Shown here piece by piece: positions 63,645-64,000 of a stretch of 64,000 bases of DNA (positions within the stretch are counted from its first letter, which is position 1; each line of letters begins with the position of its first letter). The notes beneath the pieces were generated by a model. That model was not told the DNA's origin and searched no databases. It saw only the letters and a program-made list of their open reading frames with translations. A program made the translations under genes and the position numbers. Location of the stretch: contig CAMBFZ010000008.1 in the NCBI GenBank assembly GCA_945866125.1, positions 62,001 to 126,000 of the forward strand. Direction: 5' to 3'. Source of the DNA: Bordetella parapertussis. Lineage in GTDB: Bacteria > Pseudomonadota > Gammaproteobacteria > Burkholderiales > Burkholderiaceae_D.

Positions 63645-64000
63645 TTATCCGATTTGCTGTAGCCGCAATTGCCGTTCGCGCTCTTCCTGTTCGGCCAAGG
63701 CAATCTCCCGCATCACCGCGCCCACATCGGCGGGACGGGTATCCAACTTAATCTGCCCGCTCAGTTTGCTATCGGGACGCAAGAGTCCGGCGACATACAA
63801 GCGCCAGATTTCTTTGCCGTATTCGGTCCCGGCAAGCGCGGGCACGAAGCGGCTGAAGTAGGTGGCCAAATTGGCGACATCGCGCTCGAGCATCGCGCCG
63901 GCTTCGGTATTACCGGCAGCATCGATAGCCTGGGGCAAATCAATAATGACTGGCCCGTCGGCATCGACCAAAATATTGTATTCGGAGAGATCGCCGTGCA
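63645..64000 (-). CDS. RIO1-family kinase-like protein, C-terminal part
   Basis: Only the C-terminal 117 residues are in the window; the gene continues past the right edge. On the minus strand the first readable residues are HGDLSEYNILVD, the RIO-kinase catalytic loop, then VIIDLPQAID, the metal-binding loop (D-x-P/Q type). The rest is the normal C-terminal region, ending RQLRLQQIG. It resembles the RIO1-like (PA4780-type) kinases of proteobacteria, whose substrate is unknown. Confidence 0.88.
   Translation of the reverse strand, partial: HGDLSEYNILVDADGPVIIDLPQAIDAAGNTEAGAMLERDVANLATYFSRFVPALAGTEYGKEIWRLYVAGLLRPDSKLSGQIKLDTRPADVGAVMREIALAEQEERERQLRLQQIG

Overview
The window is a dense, mostly housekeeping stretch of a Gram-negative chromosome. 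Gene content and order point to a betaproteobacterium, most likely Burkholderiales and Oxalobacteraceae-like: addB-addA, trxA-rho-rpmE (type B L31), yebC-purD-hemF-nadD-rsfS-rlmH-maf-rng, a zapB-like gene-zapA-6S RNA, and dnaE-msbA. The family placement is an inference from gene order and protein flavour, not from a search.

Layout. 0-4.7 kb: a LysR regulator, lgt, a malonyl-CoA synthetase, a TauE/SafE permease and an EVE-domain protein. 4.7-5.5 kb: 6S RNA, zapA and a ZapB-like coiled-coil gene that seems to have a leaderless promoter. 5.6-11.6 kb: the AddAB recombination nuclease-helicase. 11.9-14.1 kb: thioredoxin, Rho and L31. 14.2-17.3 kb: an ArnT-like GT39 glycosyltransferase coupled to a MATE exporter. 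17.3-18.9 kb: a small island of unrecognised genes. 19.2-24.1 kb: serC, an MFS transporter, an unknown exported protein and an acyl-CoA synthetase. 24.3-27.3 kb: a membrane GGDEF-EAL protein and tRNA-Thr(CGU). 27.4-31.1 kb: pepN-fbp. 31.2-34.9 kb: a DUF4136-type lipoprotein, a REP-like palindrome and a minus-strand group (DMT permease, SDR, quinone oxidoreductase, 54-residue membrane protein). 35.1-42.0 kb: the long yebC-to-rng run. 42.2-52.3 kb: an LPS/O-antigen cluster, with AT-richer DNA in the middle, followed by an AhpD-like enzyme, msbA and dnaE on the other strand. 58.2-64.0 kb: trhO, gluQRS, rhlE, a divergent sbtA/LysR pair and a truncated RIO-type kinase.

How the genes work together. 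The cell-envelope theme is strong. Lgt makes lipoproteins; the GT39 enzyme, LpcC-like GT4, GT90, YejM-like sulfatase-fold protein, O-antigen ligase, GT4 and GT2 genes build or modify LPS; MsbA flips lipid A-core. The yebC-rng run mixes translation, purine, haem and NAD genes.

Less ordinary points: a perfect 29-bp inverted repeat of REP type after the lipoprotein gene; a histone-H1-like tail on RsfS; an SDR lacking the catalytic Tyr/Lys; a 10-bp tandem repeat starting inside the trhO stop; tandem 13-bp repeats before the GGDEF-EAL gene; a C-rich G-poor leader before rho; the unknown 17.3-18.9 kb island; and a 666-residue AT-rich membrane protein in the LPS cluster. I found no CRISPR array, prophage, complete insertion sequence or recognisable defence system. 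I do not see a clear wholly new system; the island at 17.3-18.9 kb is the best candidate for uncharacterised biology.
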